Shown: piece by piece, positions 18,654 through 27,543 of the stretch
Position numbering within the stretch: position 1 is the stretch's first letter
Layout of the letters: every line of letters begins with the position of its first letter
Assembly: GCA_023410475.1 (NCBI GenBank)
Contig: JAEYPS010000025.1
Span: 124,001-188,000 of the forward strand
Reading direction: 5' to 3'
Source of the DNA: Bacillota bacterium
GTDB taxonomy: Bacteria; Bacillota; Clostridia; Christensenellales; SZUA-584
DNA length: 64,000 bases
Notes under the pieces: model-generated
Database searches by the model: none
What the model saw: only the letters and a program-made list of their open reading frames with translations
Told to the model about the DNA's origin: nothing
Made by a program: the position numbers and the translations under genes

Positions 18654-19481
18654 TTGAACATGTTGATAGGAATTGAAGATAAAGGGCTTATGCTAAAGCC
18701 GCTGATCGCAAACCGTATGCATGACGCTCTCTGGCAGGGGTGCATGATAAGCACGAGCGAGGTAAAGGGCAGCGAGGGACGCATGGCTGACGTCAGCGTA
18801 TCCGACTGCGAACACGATACCGGCAGGGAAAACTCGATGCTGTGCGCGATACTTGCGGACATTATAGTGGAAAACCTGCAAATCCGCCATCTGGTGAGAC
18901 TGCTGAAACAGGATTACTGTTTCCTGTCCGAGAAGGAGCAGTGCGATATTTTGGTGCACGCGCTGAAAAAGCTCTGGTACGGAACGGCAGGACAGAAAAA
19001 CGACATCGCAGCGTGCAAAAACGACGTAAGGCTGAGGCTGGGCAAAACCATCGAGGAAAACGAGACCGATTCGATTATACTCGAAGGTTTCATGCGCTTT
19101 CGTATGAAAGACTACCTTGAAGCGTGGGAGAAAGAGCTTTCCGCCTGTGTGGAGGATTACGTCCGCAGGAAGGAATACGCCGAGTTTGTAGAGATACTCC
19201 GTTTGTTTATAAAGATACGGATACCGCGCGCCCGCAAGGTTCATATATGCGTGGGCGGAGACGGGGATTATCTGCTGCTCGACGAGAGGCTTTGCCTCTT
19301 AAAGTGCCGCTTTATAGGCACAAATGTAGACAAGGACGACGCGCTTCTGTCTGCGCTCGTCAATATTGCGCCACAGTGCATCATAGTGCACAACAAGGAC
19401 AGATTCTGGGACGCGCGCATACTCGAGACCATCAAGGACGTATTCGGACAGCGCGTTGAGTTTTCGGAAGATATGATATGA
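18654..19481 (+). CDS. ytxC: Sporulation protein YtxC family
   Basis: The 275-residue protein matches the YtxC family in its second half: the ILEGFMRFRMKDYLEAWE segment (about 145-160), then an EYAEFVEILRLFIKIR helix, and a C-terminal domain from about 200 with HICVGGDGDYLL and a terminal ILETIKDVFGQRV. YtxC-like genes are expressed in sporulation, but their role is not defined. The start is TTG at 18654 with AAAGGG about 12 bases upstream; an ATG two codons later is an alternative. A terminator follows. The gene lies close to the cortex-enzyme genes. Confidence 0.8.
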   Translation: MNMLIGIEDKGLMLKPLIANRMHDALWQGCMISTSEVKGSEGRMADVSVSDCEHDTGRENSMLCAILADIIVENLQIRHLVRLLKQDYCFLSEKEQCDILVHALKKLWYGTAGQKNDIAACKNDVRLRLGKTIEENETDSIILEGFMRFRMKDYLEAWEKELSACVEDYVRRKEYAEFVEILRLFIKIRIPRARKVHICVGGDGDYLLLDERLCLLKCRFIGTNVDKDDALLSALVNIAPQCIIVHNKDRFWDARILETIKDVFGQRVEFSEDMI

Positions 19482-19496
19482 CCTGTTTTTAACTCG

Positions 19497-19517
19497 CCGG
19501 CCTTGAGCCGGTTTTTT
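19497..19517 (+). terminator. Rho-independent terminator of ytxC
   Basis: CCGGC (19497-19501) pairs with GCCGG (19507-19511) across a 5-base loop and is followed by six T. Confidence 0.8.
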
Positions 19518-19599
19518 ATTTTATCTGTATGTATATTTATTCGTTTTTATATAGTAGAATAATATCCGTTACAGTAATTACATCACACGGAGCTTTATT

Positions 19600-20388
19600 A
19601 TGGTAATCGATTTTCATGTTCATTGTTTCTCCGACTCGGTAGCGGCAAAGGCTATAGCACTGCTTGAAGAAAAGAGCGGCCTTTCCACGGTACACGACGG
19701 TACGCTGCCCGGCCTTAAAGCATATATGCAAAGCTGCGGAGTTGACAATAGCGTCGTTCTTCCAGTCGCTACAAAGCCCTCGCACGTAGAGCCAATAAAC
19801 AGATGGGCTAAGGAAAGCGCAGATGATAAACTCGTTTTTTTTGGCGCGGTGCATCCGGACGACGATGATTTTTACGGCACGGTGCGATGGCTTCAGAAAA
19901 ACGGGTTTAGGGGCGTAAAGATGCACCCCGATTACCAGCGCTTTTACGCCGACGAAAAGCGTATGATGCCGCTTTACGAAGCTCTGCGCGACGCGGAGCT
20001 TATGCTTATGCTGCACTGTGGGCTCGACAACGTATACCCCGCGCCTGTCCACTGCACGCCGCTGATGGCGCGCAAAATAGTACGCGAAGTCCCCGGCATA
20101 AAACTTATCGTTCCTCATATGGGAGGCCACGCTATGTGGCGCGACGCCGAAGAGCTGCTCTTAGGGCTCCCTCTTTATATAGATACCTGCTATTCACAGT
20201 ACGCTCTTTTGGCTTCGGGCATGGAGCGCATGATAAAAAAGCACGGCGCGGAGAGGGTGCTTTTTGGCACCGATTCCCCCTGGAAGCGCGCCGACGACGA
20301 AATAGAAAGGATACACGCTCTTTCCATACCTTCATCCGATAAAGACCGTATACTCTATAAAAACGCGCTCGAGCTTTTGGCGCTTTAG
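19600..20388 (+). CDS. Amidohydrolase (Amidohydrolase_2 family), first copy
   Basis: The 262-residue TIM-barrel hydrolase has the metal-binding DFHVHCF near the N-terminus, KMHPDYQRF (about 107), LHCGLDN (about 138), VPHMGGHAMWRDAEEL (about 170) and the C-terminal FGTDSPW with the catalytic Asp. These motifs fit Amidohydrolase_2 (PF04909), which includes hydrolases and decarboxylases. The substrate is not predictable. A close paralogue follows 77 bases downstream on the same strand, so the pair arose by tandem duplication. Confidence 0.88.
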   Translation: MVIDFHVHCFSDSVAAKAIALLEEKSGLSTVHDGTLPGLKAYMQSCGVDNSVVLPVATKPSHVEPINRWAKESADDKLVFFGAVHPDDDDFYGTVRWLQKNGFRGVKMHPDYQRFYADEKRMMPLYEALRDAELMLMLHCGLDNVYPAPVHCTPLMARKIVREVPGIKLIVPHMGGHAMWRDAEELLLGLPLYIDTCYSQYALLASGMERMIKKHGAERVLFGTDSPWKRADDEIERIHALSIPSSDKDRILYKNALELLAL

Positions 20389-20465
20389 CGTTACCGTTAA
20401 GCCTAGTTGTGCGTGTTGTAATTGCCGCGTTTCCGTAGTATCATGGAAAATATACGGAGACTGTT

Positions 20466-21251
20466 ATGGTTATAGATTTTCACGCGCATTGTTTCCCCGA
20501 CGCGCTGGCCGGCAAGGCTGTAGCGCATCTGGAAAATGGCTGCGGCATAAAGGCCGTGCATGACGGCACGGCGGACGGGCTCAAAGAATACATGACGCGC
20601 TGCGGAGTAGGCGTAAGCGTCGTGCTTCCTGTCGCCACAAAGCCTTCACAGGTGAATACCATAAACGAATGGTCGCTCAGCACTGCTGATGATAAGCTTC
20701 GTTTTTTTGGCGCGGTGCATCCGGACGATGAGAATTTTTACGATGTTGTATCGTTTCTTAAGGCCAAAGGCTTTAAAGGCGTCAAACTTCACCCCGATTA
20801 TCAGCGTTTTTATGCTGACGAAAAAAGGATAATGCCGCTTTACGAGGCTTTGCGGGACGCAGGCCTCATAGCCGTATTCCACGCGGGCGTGGATATAGGC
20901 CTGCCTTCCCCGATACACTGTACCCCTTTGATGATAAAAAATATATTGGAGTCTGTAAAAGGCCTCGTCGTCGTGGCCGCTCATATGGGCTCTCACGCGC
21001 TGTGGCGCGACGCCGAAGAGCTGCTTTGCGGGCTGCCTGTTTTTTTCGACACGTCATACTCGTATTACTTTCTGCAAAGAGAAGGTATGGAGCGCATGAT
21101 AAGAAAACACGGCGCGGAGAGAGTGCTTTTTGGCACGGATTCGCCGTGGACAAGCGCCGACGCAGAGATAGAACGGATAACTTCACTTCATATTCCTAAA
21201 AGCGATATGGATAAAATACTCTGCCGAAATGCTTTGTCACTGCTCATATAA
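20466..21251 (+). CDS. Amidohydrolase (Amidohydrolase_2 family), second copy
   Basis: The 261-residue protein is a paralogue of the preceding gene with all the same motifs: DFHAHCF, KLHPDYQRFYADEKR, FHAGVDI, AAHMGSHALWRDAEEL and FGTDSPW. Identity is high around the metal sites and lower in the region expected to contact substrate (for example GLDNVYPAPVH versus GVDIGLPSPIH), which suggests related but different substrates. The TTATGG context at the start is the same in both copies. The two are probably co-transcribed. Confidence 0.88.
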   Translation: MVIDFHAHCFPDALAGKAVAHLENGCGIKAVHDGTADGLKEYMTRCGVGVSVVLPVATKPSQVNTINEWSLSTADDKLRFFGAVHPDDENFYDVVSFLKAKGFKGVKLHPDYQRFYADEKRIMPLYEALRDAGLIAVFHAGVDIGLPSPIHCTPLMIKNILESVKGLVVVAAHMGSHALWRDAEELLCGLPVFFDTSYSYYFLQREGMERMIRKHGAERVLFGTDSPWTSADAEIERITSLHIPKSDMDKILCRNALSLLI

Positions 21252-21319
21252 GGCTGTCATCTTTCACCGCACGGTCATATTATATTATGGAGACCATAAC
21301 AGTATATGCGGGGTGAAGT

Positions 21320-21664
21320 ATGATAGAACGAGGAGATATATACTATGCGGATTTAAACCCCGTCACCGGTTCCGAGCAAGGAGGCATACGTCCTGTGCTG
21401 GTTATTCAAAACGATACGGGCAACAGGTTCAGCCCAACGGTGATAGTTGCCGCCATAACATCAAATCTCGGGAAAGCGCGTTTGCCTACGCATATCGTAA
21501 TAGATGAAGATGCGCTGTCTGAAAAAAGCGTTGTTCTGTTGGAACAGATAAGAACAATCGATAAAACAAGGCTGATAAAGAAAATGGGGCGGCTTAACGA
21601 ACAGGATATGCTTCGCATCGACGAGGCCATATCGGTAAGCATGGGGTTTGATAAAACTAAGTAA
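21320..21664 (+). CDS. mazF: MazF/PemK-family endoribonuclease (EndoA-like)
   Basis: The 114-residue protein matches EndoA/MazF toxins of Firmicutes: RGDIYYADLNPVTGSEQGG, RPVLVIQND, TVIVAAITS and LLEQIRTIDKTRL. These enzymes cut single-stranded mRNA at short sequences and are normally neutralised by a MazE-type antitoxin encoded just upstream. The 68 bases between the amidohydrolase stop and this start contain no antitoxin gene. GGGGTGA precedes the ATG. A strong terminator follows. Confidence 0.92.
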   Translation: MIERGDIYYADLNPVTGSEQGGIRPVLVIQNDTGNRFSPTVIVAAITSNLGKARLPTHIVIDEDALSEKSVVLLEQIRTIDKTRLIKKMGRLNEQDMLRIDEAISVSMGFDKTK

Positions 21665-21678
21665 ATTGGCAAAACTAT

Positions 21679-21702
21679 GGGCGGAAGATTTTTCTTCCGC
21701 CC
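21679..21702 (+). terminator. Terminator after mazF
   Basis: A perfect 10-bp stem pairs GGGCGGAAGA (21679-21688) with TCTTCCGCCC (21693-21702) across a TTTT loop; a short T-run follows. Confidence 0.75.
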
Positions 21703-21796
21703 GTGTTTAAAAACCCTGGTATAAAACCTCAAAGAGCTTCCTGTTTTGGGGAACGCGTAAGGGTTACTAAAAGCTTTAATATACCAAGGAGGCGTC

Positions 21797-22618
21797 ATGA
21801 AACAAAGGATAAAGGACTACGCGTTTATAACAGTGGGCGTCGTAATCGCTGTCGCCGGTCTCAATCTTTTCCTCGTACCCAATAAGATTGCGGCGGGAGG
21901 CGTAAGCGGCATAGCCACGATATTCTACTATATGTTCGATCTGCCGCTCGGAATCAGCATAGCCGCCTTAAACATCCCTCTTTTCGTATTCGGCATAAAA
22001 GTTATCGGCAGGAGCTTCGCCATAAGGACCGCGTACGCGCTGGTGCTGTATTCGGTGTTTGCCGAGGTATTCCCTGTGCCCGATACGAATGACATATTCT
22101 TAGGAGCGCTGTACGGCGGCGTTCTTATGGGAGCGGGCGTCGGCCTCGTGGTGCGCGCGGGCGGAAGCACGGGCGGCACGGACATGGCCGCGAGGATGCT
22201 CAGCGCCAAAACCAAGAATATCAGCATAGCGGCGTTCGTATTCGCGATAGACTTTGTGGTCATCGCCGTCGCTGGAGTATACTTTGAGCCCATGGCGGCG
22301 CTTTACGCAATAGCCTCTCTGTATATAACCTCAAAGCTCATCGATTTCTTTACAGTTGGCCTCAGTGAAGCGAAGGCGTTTTATATCATATCCGACAAGA
22401 GCGAGGAGATCGCCGCCGCAATAATAAACCAGATGGACAGAGGCGTCACGGCTCTTAACGCCAAAGGCGTATACAGCGGCAAAGAACGAAGCGTGCTGCT
22501 CTGCGTGCTTGAGTGGAGGACGGAAGGCCCGAGGCTCAAACGGCTTGTAAAGAGCATAGATGAGCGCGCGTTTGTAATAGTCGCGGATGTAAAAGAGGTG
22601 CTGGGCGAAGGTTTTTAG
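21797..22618 (+). CDS. YitT-family membrane protein (DUF161/DUF2179)
   Basis: The 273-residue protein has about six membrane segments with the family signatures GLNLFLVPNKIAAGGVSGIATI (start of the first repeat), LGALYGGVLMGAGVGLVVRAGGSTGGTDM, and a soluble C-terminal DUF2179 domain (about 215-273; YIISDKSEEIAAAI, GVTALNAKGVYSG). Transport function has been proposed for the family, but no substrate is established. The ATG follows CAAGGAGGCGTC. It is a single-gene unit after the mazF terminator. Confidence 0.92.
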   Translation: MKQRIKDYAFITVGVVIAVAGLNLFLVPNKIAAGGVSGIATIFYYMFDLPLGISIAALNIPLFVFGIKVIGRSFAIRTAYALVLYSVFAEVFPVPDTNDIFLGALYGGVLMGAGVGLVVRAGGSTGGTDMAARMLSAKTKNISIAAFVFAIDFVVIAVAGVYFEPMAALYAIASLYITSKLIDFFTVGLSEAKAFYIISDKSEEIAAAIINQMDRGVTALNAKGVYSGKERSVLLCVLEWRTEGPRLKRLVKSIDERAFVIVADVKEVLGEGF

Positions 22619-22696
22619 TATTGTTTTCGTAAATATTCGGTAGTATAGGTCTTATAAACTTAGCAAAAACATAATAAATATTTTAAAGAGAAATAG

Positions 22697-22726
22697 TTGT
22701 CCATTTTGTGGTTTTAGTGGTATTAT
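22697..22726 (+). promoter_or_regulatory. Promoter of the HdeD-family gene
   Basis: TTGTCC (22697-22702) and TATTAT (22721-22726) are separated by 18 bases, about 40 bases before the start codon. Confidence 0.5.
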
Positions 22727-22766
22727 CATAGTGACTATTATTCCAATTGGAGAAGAGAGGAGTCCA

Positions 22767-23324
22767 ATGAAATCTGATCGCAAAAGTACGCCCTGGTGGC
22801 TGGACGTAGTAATAGGCGTTGTGATAATAGCGGCGGGAATATTCCTGTTGGTCTCCCCCGCGAACGGCAGCGGAGTTTTAAGCACGCTAGTTGGTATAGG
22901 AGTTCTCATATACTGTCTGTTCAACATATACAAGGCTGTACAGACCAAGAATGACAACCGCTTGTTTATCCCGTATCTTGCGCAGGGGCTGCTGGACTTA
23001 GTCCTGCTGCTTTTACTTATTTCCATACCGAACACCCCTTCGCTCGTAGGCATAATAATTGCCTGCTGGATGATTGTGTTCGGGTTCTTCGAGATCATAC
23101 ATACGAGAAGCGACGGGGACGGCGGACGCAGAACAAGAAACGGCTGGCTGCTATTGCTTGCCGGAATAGGAGTGCTTATAGTACCCCTGCTTCTGAGGAT
23201 AGACTCGGTCATATTCATCGCCATCGTAGGCCTTGTTATAGGAGTTGTGAAAACAGTTCAGGGCTTTCTCTACAAAGTGAGAAGAGACGAGGGCGGCTCG
23301 GACGGAAGGCCGAACCTTTACTGA
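22767..23324 (+). CDS. HdeD/DUF308-family membrane protein
   Basis: The 185-residue protein has six hydrophobic segments in three pairs (about 13-33, 38-56, 70-86, 90-110, 128-145, 150-170), with the DUF308 pattern GVVIIAAGIFLLVSP and the Gly-rich second helices. The family includes E. coli HdeD, linked to acid stress, but function in Firmicutes is unknown. I chose the ATG at 22767 because GAGAGGAG lies six bases upstream. It has its own promoter and terminator. Confidence 0.85.
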   Translation: MKSDRKSTPWWLDVVIGVVIIAAGIFLLVSPANGSGVLSTLVGIGVLIYCLFNIYKAVQTKNDNRLFIPYLAQGLLDLVLLLLLISIPNTPSLVGIIIACWMIVFGFFEIIHTRSDGDGGRRTRNGWLLLLAGIGVLIVPLLLRIDSVIFIAIVGLVIGVVKTVQGFLYKVRRDEGGSDGRPNLY

Positions 23325-23331
23325 CAATCAC

Positions 23332-23356
23332 AGCCTGCGCAAGCCGCAGGCTTTTT
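23332..23356 (+). terminator. Terminator of the HdeD-family gene
   Basis: AGCCTGCG (23332-23339) pairs with CGCAGGCT (23345-23352) across a 5-base loop and runs into a T-stretch. Confidence 0.8.
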
Positions 23357-23374
23357 ATATTGATAAAAACTTAT

Positions 23375-23403
23375 TTGACATGCCGCTTTCACAAGCATAT
23401 AAT
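23375..23403 (+). promoter_or_regulatory. Consensus sigma-A promoter of thrS
   Basis: TTGACA (23375-23380) and TATAAT (23398-23403) both match consensus fully with the optimal 17-base spacer. Transcription should begin near 23410, at the 5' end of the T-box. Confidence 0.88.
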
Positions 23404-23409
23404 GAAATC

Positions 23410-23634
23410 TGGTAATAATATGCCGCAAAGAGGACATTTAACCGGGCAAGAATGCGTTTTAAGAGACCGCGCGCCGCAGGGCTGAAAGTGCGCGGGCGCT
23501 ATGCGTGGCGAAACCACCTTTTTAAGCGGCGGGGCTGCCCCCTTACAGGCTTATAAGCTGCCATTTTAAATGGAATATGGGTGGAACCGCGGTATCGATA
23601 TCGTCCCATGTACGTAACTGTACATGGGTTTTTT
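23410..23634 (+). promoter_or_regulatory. T-box riboswitch controlling thrS
   Basis: The leader contains the T-box core GGGTGGAACCGCGG (23579-23592), which binds the free CCA end of uncharged tRNA, followed by a terminator stem CCCATGTAC/GTACATGGG (23605-23613 with 23620-23628) and six T. The base of stem I can form from GCCGC near the 5' end and GCGGC near 23526. Its 3' internal-loop strand reads AAACCACC (23511-23518), giving a threonine specifier codon ACC. Uncharged tRNA-Thr would stabilise the antiterminator and allow thrS transcription. Confidence 0.92.
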
Positions 23635-23668
23635 ATTTGGTGTAACGAAAAAAGGACAGGTGATTTAT

Positions 23669-25600
23669 ATGAAGATTACATTGGCTGACGGTGCGGTCAG
23701 GGAGTTCAGGGACGGCATGAGCGCGATGGATATCGCCAAGGAGATATCCTCAAAGCTAGCAAAAAAGGCGCTCGCCGCAAGGGTTGACGGCAAGGTATGC
23801 GATCTCTCTTCGGTAATCGAAAAAGACGCAAGGCTCGAGATCTTAACGTTTGACGACGAGGACGGCAAAAAGGCGCTATGGCACACGGCGTCTCATGTGA
23901 TGGCGCAGGCGGTGAAACGCCTTTACCCAAACGCGAAGCTCGCCATAGGGCCTGCCATTGATACAGGGTTTTATTACGACTTCGACGTAGAAAAGCCTTT
24001 CGTCGCGGAAGACCTTGAGACGATAGAAAATGAGATGCGCCGCATCGTCGGCGAAGACCTTGGCCTCGAAAGGTTCGAGCTGCCTCGCAGCGAGGCTCTT
24101 CTGTTTACGAAGGATGAGCCATATAAACGCGAGCTTATAAGCGAGCTCCCTGAGGGCGAGATAATAAGCTTTTACCGGCAGGGCGAATTTACCGACCTTT
24201 GCACGGGGCCGCACGTGCTCTCGACAGGCAAGGTCAAGTCGTTCAAGCTTTTGAGCATAGCGGGAGCGTACTGGCGGGGCAGCGAAAAGAACAAGATGCT
24301 GACGAGGATATACGGAACCGCTTTTGAAAAGCAGGATGAACTAGCCGCGTATCTTCAGATGCTTAAAGAAGCGAAGGAGCGCGACCACAACAAGCTTGGT
24401 CGCGAGCTGAAATACTTTACTACGAATGACGCGGTTGGACAGGGCCTGCCCCTCATCATGCATAAGGGCGCAAAGGTCATACAGATACTCAGCCGGTTTG
24501 TCGAGGACGAGGAGGAAAAGCGAGGCTACCAGATAGTCCGCACTCCTCTTATGGCAAAGAGCGACCTTTATAAGATATCGGGGCATTGGGACCATTACAA
24601 GGACGGTATGTTTGTGATGGGCGACGAGAATAAAAACGAAGAGATACTGGCTTTGAGGCCCATGGACTGCCCGTTCCAGTTTATGATATACAACTCGGAG
24701 ATGCACAGCTACAGGGAGCTTCCCATACGCTACAGCGAGAACGCGACGCTTTTCCGCAACGAATCTTCGGGAGAGATGCACGGCCTCATTCGCGTTCGCC
24801 AGTTCACGCTCGCCGATGCGCATCTTATCTGTACGCCCGAGCAGGTGGCTGACGAGTTTAAGGGAGTGCTCGACCTGATACAGTATATGATGAGGTGCAT
24901 AGGCGTCGAGAACGATATAAAGTACCGCTTCTCCAAATGGGACCCCGCGAATACCGATAAGTATATTGACGACCCCGAGGCGTGGGATACCACGCAGAAG
25001 ATGATGAAGCAGATACTCGACGAAGTCGGGCTCGACTACAGCGAGGCGGACGGCGAGGCTGCGTTCTACGGTCCGAAGCTCGATCTGCAGTTCAAGAACG
25101 TATACGGCAAGGAAGACACGCTGTTCACCGTACAGATAGACTTCGCTCTTGCCTCGAGGTTCGATATGACATACATCGATTCAAACGGCGATAAACAGCG
25201 CCCGTACATCATACACCGCTCGTCCATAGGCTGCTACGAGAGGACGCTCGCAATGCTGATAGAAAAATACTCGGGAGCGCTGCCGCTTTGGATAGCGCCC
25301 GAGCAGGTGCGTTTTATGTCCATAACCGACAGATCCATCCCCTACCTCAAGGAATGGGAGAAAAAGCTTAAGGCCGCTGGCGTGCGCGTAACGCTGGACG
25401 ACCGCAGCGAAAAGATAGGCTATAAGATCCGCGAAGGAAGAAGCGAGAGGATACCGTATATGGCCGTCGCGGGAGACAGCGAGGTCGAGGCCGGCACGCT
25501 CGCAATAAGAAAGCGCGGCACCGGAGACCTAGGCCAGATAAAAGGCGAGGAGTTCATGGACACGCTTCTTCAGGAAATAGCGGATAAAGCTATCTGGTAG
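23669..25600 (+). CDS. thrS: Threonyl-tRNA synthetase
   Basis: The 643-residue enzyme has an N-terminal TGS domain (about 1-62), an editing domain with the HTASH and DLCTGPH zinc-type motifs, a class II catalytic core (motif 2 around FRNESSGEMHGLIRVRQF; motif 3 near IHRSSIGCYERTL; zinc Cys in RPMDCPFQF), and a C-terminal anticodon-binding domain with GYKIREGRSERIPY. Length and order match bacterial ThrRS. The ATG at 23669 has AAAGGACAGGTGAT upstream; an in-frame upstream codon at 23624 lies in the terminator stem region and is unlikely. Expression is governed by the T-box. Confidence 0.97.
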   Translation: MKITLADGAVREFRDGMSAMDIAKEISSKLAKKALAARVDGKVCDLSSVIEKDARLEILTFDDEDGKKALWHTASHVMAQAVKRLYPNAKLAIGPAIDTGFYYDFDVEKPFVAEDLETIENEMRRIVGEDLGLERFELPRSEALLFTKDEPYKRELISELPEGEIISFYRQGEFTDLCTGPHVLSTGKVKSFKLLSIAGAYWRGSEKNKMLTRIYGTAFEKQDELAAYLQMLKEAKERDHNKLGRELKYFTTNDAVGQGLPLIMHKGAKVIQILSRFVEDEEEKRGYQIVRTPLMAKSDLYKISGHWDHYKDGMFVMGDENKNEEILALRPMDCPFQFMIYNSEMHSYRELPIRYSENATLFRNESSGEMHGLIRVRQFTLADAHLICTPEQVADEFKGVLDLIQYMMRCIGVENDIKYRFSKWDPANTDKYIDDPEAWDTTQKMMKQILDEVGLDYSEADGEAAFYGPKLDLQFKNVYGKEDTLFTVQIDFALASRFDMTYIDSNGDKQRPYIIHRSSIGCYERTLAMLIEKYSGALPLWIAPEQVRFMSITDRSIPYLKEWEKKLKAAGVRVTLDDRSEKIGYKIREGRSERIPYMAVAGDSEVEAGTLAIRKRGTGDLGQIKGEEFMDTLLQEIADKAIW

Positions 25601-25611
25601 TCAGGCAACAC

Positions 25612-25641
25612 AAAAGGACGCATGTCTCATGCGCCCTTTTT
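25612..25641. terminator. Bidirectional terminator between thrS and a convergent gene
   Basis: AAAAGG-A-CGCATG pairs with CATGCG-C-CCTTTTT around a TCT loop. A-rich and T-rich flanks allow termination in both directions. Confidence 0.8.
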
Positions 25642-25651
25642 ATTTCATCAA

Positions 25652-26542
25652 TTACTGTTCCCAGGAATACTTTATAGGCTTGTTCGCTGCGCGAAGCACC
25701 ATTTTTAAGTCCTCTTTGTCTTCAAAGCCCGAAACGTCGGTGGTGCTGCCGAAGAAGTAGAGCGTGGTATGCCCGTTCATCGTGTTGCCCGGAATCGTGT
25801 CTGCGCCGCCCGGGTTTCCGAACAGCGACGCCGCGTAAGTCGTGCCGCCTATCTCAACTAAGACCGAGCGTTTCTCCCAGTTGACTTCCCCTCCGAAACA
25901 CTCGAGGAACTTGCTGTAGTCCTGCGAAGTCTCGGTCTCGACCTGCGCCAGGTTCGTGCCGCCCGTGCGGGTCACTTTAAACGTAATCGACGGCTTATTA
26001 ACATCCGTTACCGTCACGGTCGTTCCTACCGCAAACGCCTCGCTAATCTCCGCCCAGTCCCCGAGCTGCCCGAAGTTTTGAGGGCTGTCGTTCTGCGGGC
26101 CCGATACCGGAACCACCGAGGGGCTGAGAGGCCTTCTTATAAGCCCTTCCGTCGCAAACAGTTTTTGATATGTCATCTCGCCGACGCGCCCATCCGGGTC
26201 AAGCCCGTTGCTCTGCTGAAAATCCTTGACGGCTTTCTGCGTCATGCTGAAATATTTGCCCGTCGGCCTGTAGTTGAAATAACCGAGATCCCGAAGACGC
26301 ATCTGTACGCGTATAACATTCGTGCCCCTGCTGTCAAGCTTCATCATCTGAAAGCCCGCGGGCGTCGCCTCAGGTTCGTCGCTCGTTTCGGGCTCCTCGC
26401 TTCCTTCAGGTGATGACGCCGGTTCGCTGTCCGTAGGCGAAGGGCTCGGCGAAGTACAAAGCGCCGAGGGTGAATATGCCGCGACAACAAACAACATCAC
26501 TATCATAATTAGAAATGCTCGTTTTATCATTGACGTTCTCAT
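25652..26542 (-). CDS. Exported peptidoglycan-binding protein with unknown C-terminal domain
   Basis: The 296-residue protein has a signal peptide (about 5-30), a Ser/Pro/Glu-rich linker (30-65), and a PG_binding_1 domain (about 68-130; NVIRVQMRLRDLGYFNY, FQQSNGLDPDGRVGEMTYQKLF). The C-terminal 130 residues contain GTTVTVTDVNKPSITFKVTRTG and a GNTMNGHTTLYFFGS stretch that recalls cell-wall proteins with an inactive-looking hydrolase or transpeptidase-like fold. I cannot name that domain. It probably sits in the cell wall or spore envelope. It converges on thrS. Confidence 0.78.
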   Translation of the reverse strand: MRTSMIKRAFLIMIVMLFVVAAYSPSALCTSPSPSPTDSEPASSPEGSEEPETSDEPEATPAGFQMMKLDSRGTNVIRVQMRLRDLGYFNYRPTGKYFSMTQKAVKDFQQSNGLDPDGRVGEMTYQKLFATEGLIRRPLSPSVVPVSGPQNDSPQNFGQLGDWAEISEAFAVGTTVTVTDVNKPSITFKVTRTGGTNLAQVETETSQDYSKFLECFGGEVNWEKRSVLVEIGGTTYAASLFGNPGGADTIPGNTMNGHTTLYFFGSTTDVSGFEDKEDLKMVLRAANKPIKYSWEQ

Positions 26543-26641
26543 TTCAGACCTCTTAAGCGTTTTTTTAATATTACCACAATAAAAATAAAATGTATAGGCG
26601 CTTTCTATTTGTTTACAAACACAGGCCGGAATAAACGCGCG

Positions 26642-27466
26642 TCAAAACGACGCTATAATGCCTCCCGTGTTCGCGTACATCCCGGTAAGTCCTTTTGTTG
26701 GCGCTACAATTATATCGCTGAACGAGTACTTTTCTTTAACTATACTCTTAAACATATCGATATGTTTGCTGTTGCAATGCGTTATAGCAAGTATACGGCC
26801 TGTAGTGTCCCTGCACATCTCGCCAATGGTTTCGGCAAGCTTTACGATGGAATTCTGTATACCCCTTGCTTTCGAGTATAACGCTATCTCTCCGTGTCCG
26901 TCAGATTTAAGCAGAAGCTTAATATTGAGCGCTCCGGCAATAATGCCTGTCACCTTGCTCATTCTGCCGTTCTTGATAAGGTTGTCCAGATTATCAAGCA
27001 CGAATACGGTCTTCATATTATCAATGAAGTCTTCTATCTTTTTGATGATATCAAGCTTTCCCAGGCCGCCGGCAATAAGCTCGTGCAATTTATGTACGAT
27101 AAGCAGCTGGCCTGCCGAAGCGCTTTTTGAATCGAATACGTAAGAATCCACGCCCTGCTCGGTGAGCATATCCTTCGCCATACTGGCGCTTGCGTATGAA
27201 CCCGAAAGCTTGGAAGAAAGCGTCACGATAAACGTAGTCTTTTCTTTATCGCATTTCTCCATAAAATCATACGGTGAGGGGCACGAGGATTTTGGCTGAT
27301 GCTTATAGGCGTGCATATCTGCCATAAAACTCTCAACATCAAGGTTCTCGTCGTCTACATATGTCTTGCTGCCAAGTGACATTGTAAGAGGCACAATATC
27401 TATGGACTCTTTTTTAAGCTCAGGCGTTAAATCGCAGCCGCTGTCAGCGACAATCTTATACTTCAT
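26642..27466 (-). CDS. DegV-family fatty-acid-binding protein (FakB type)
   Basis: The 274-residue protein has the DegV features: MKYKIVADSGCDL at the N-terminus, a TSxP-like segment (SSCPSPYDF, about 79), TLSSKLSGSYASA, VFDSKSAS, and NLIKNGRMSKVTG. DegV/FakB proteins bind a fatty acid and present it to a FakA-type kinase. An ATG four codons upstream (27478) is possible, but GGGAGA between the two ATGs fits the inner one. A second DegV gene lies at 41741-42583 beside a MarR regulator. Confidence 0.9.
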   Translation of the reverse strand: MKYKIVADSGCDLTPELKKESIDIVPLTMSLGSKTYVDDENLDVESFMADMHAYKHQPKSSCPSPYDFMEKCDKEKTTFIVTLSSKLSGSYASASMAKDMLTEQGVDSYVFDSKSASAGQLLIVHKLHELIAGGLGKLDIIKKIEDFIDNMKTVFVLDNLDNLIKNGRMSKVTGIIAGALNIKLLLKSDGHGEIALYSKARGIQNSIVKLAETIGEMCRDTTGRILAITHCNSKHIDMFKSIVKEKYSFSDIIVAPTKGLTGMYANTGGIIASF

Positions 27467-27543
27467 CTTCTCTCCCATATACGCTGCATTTTTAGTCTGC
27501 TATTATAATAAATGATTATCGGCCGGATTAACAGCATTAATTC

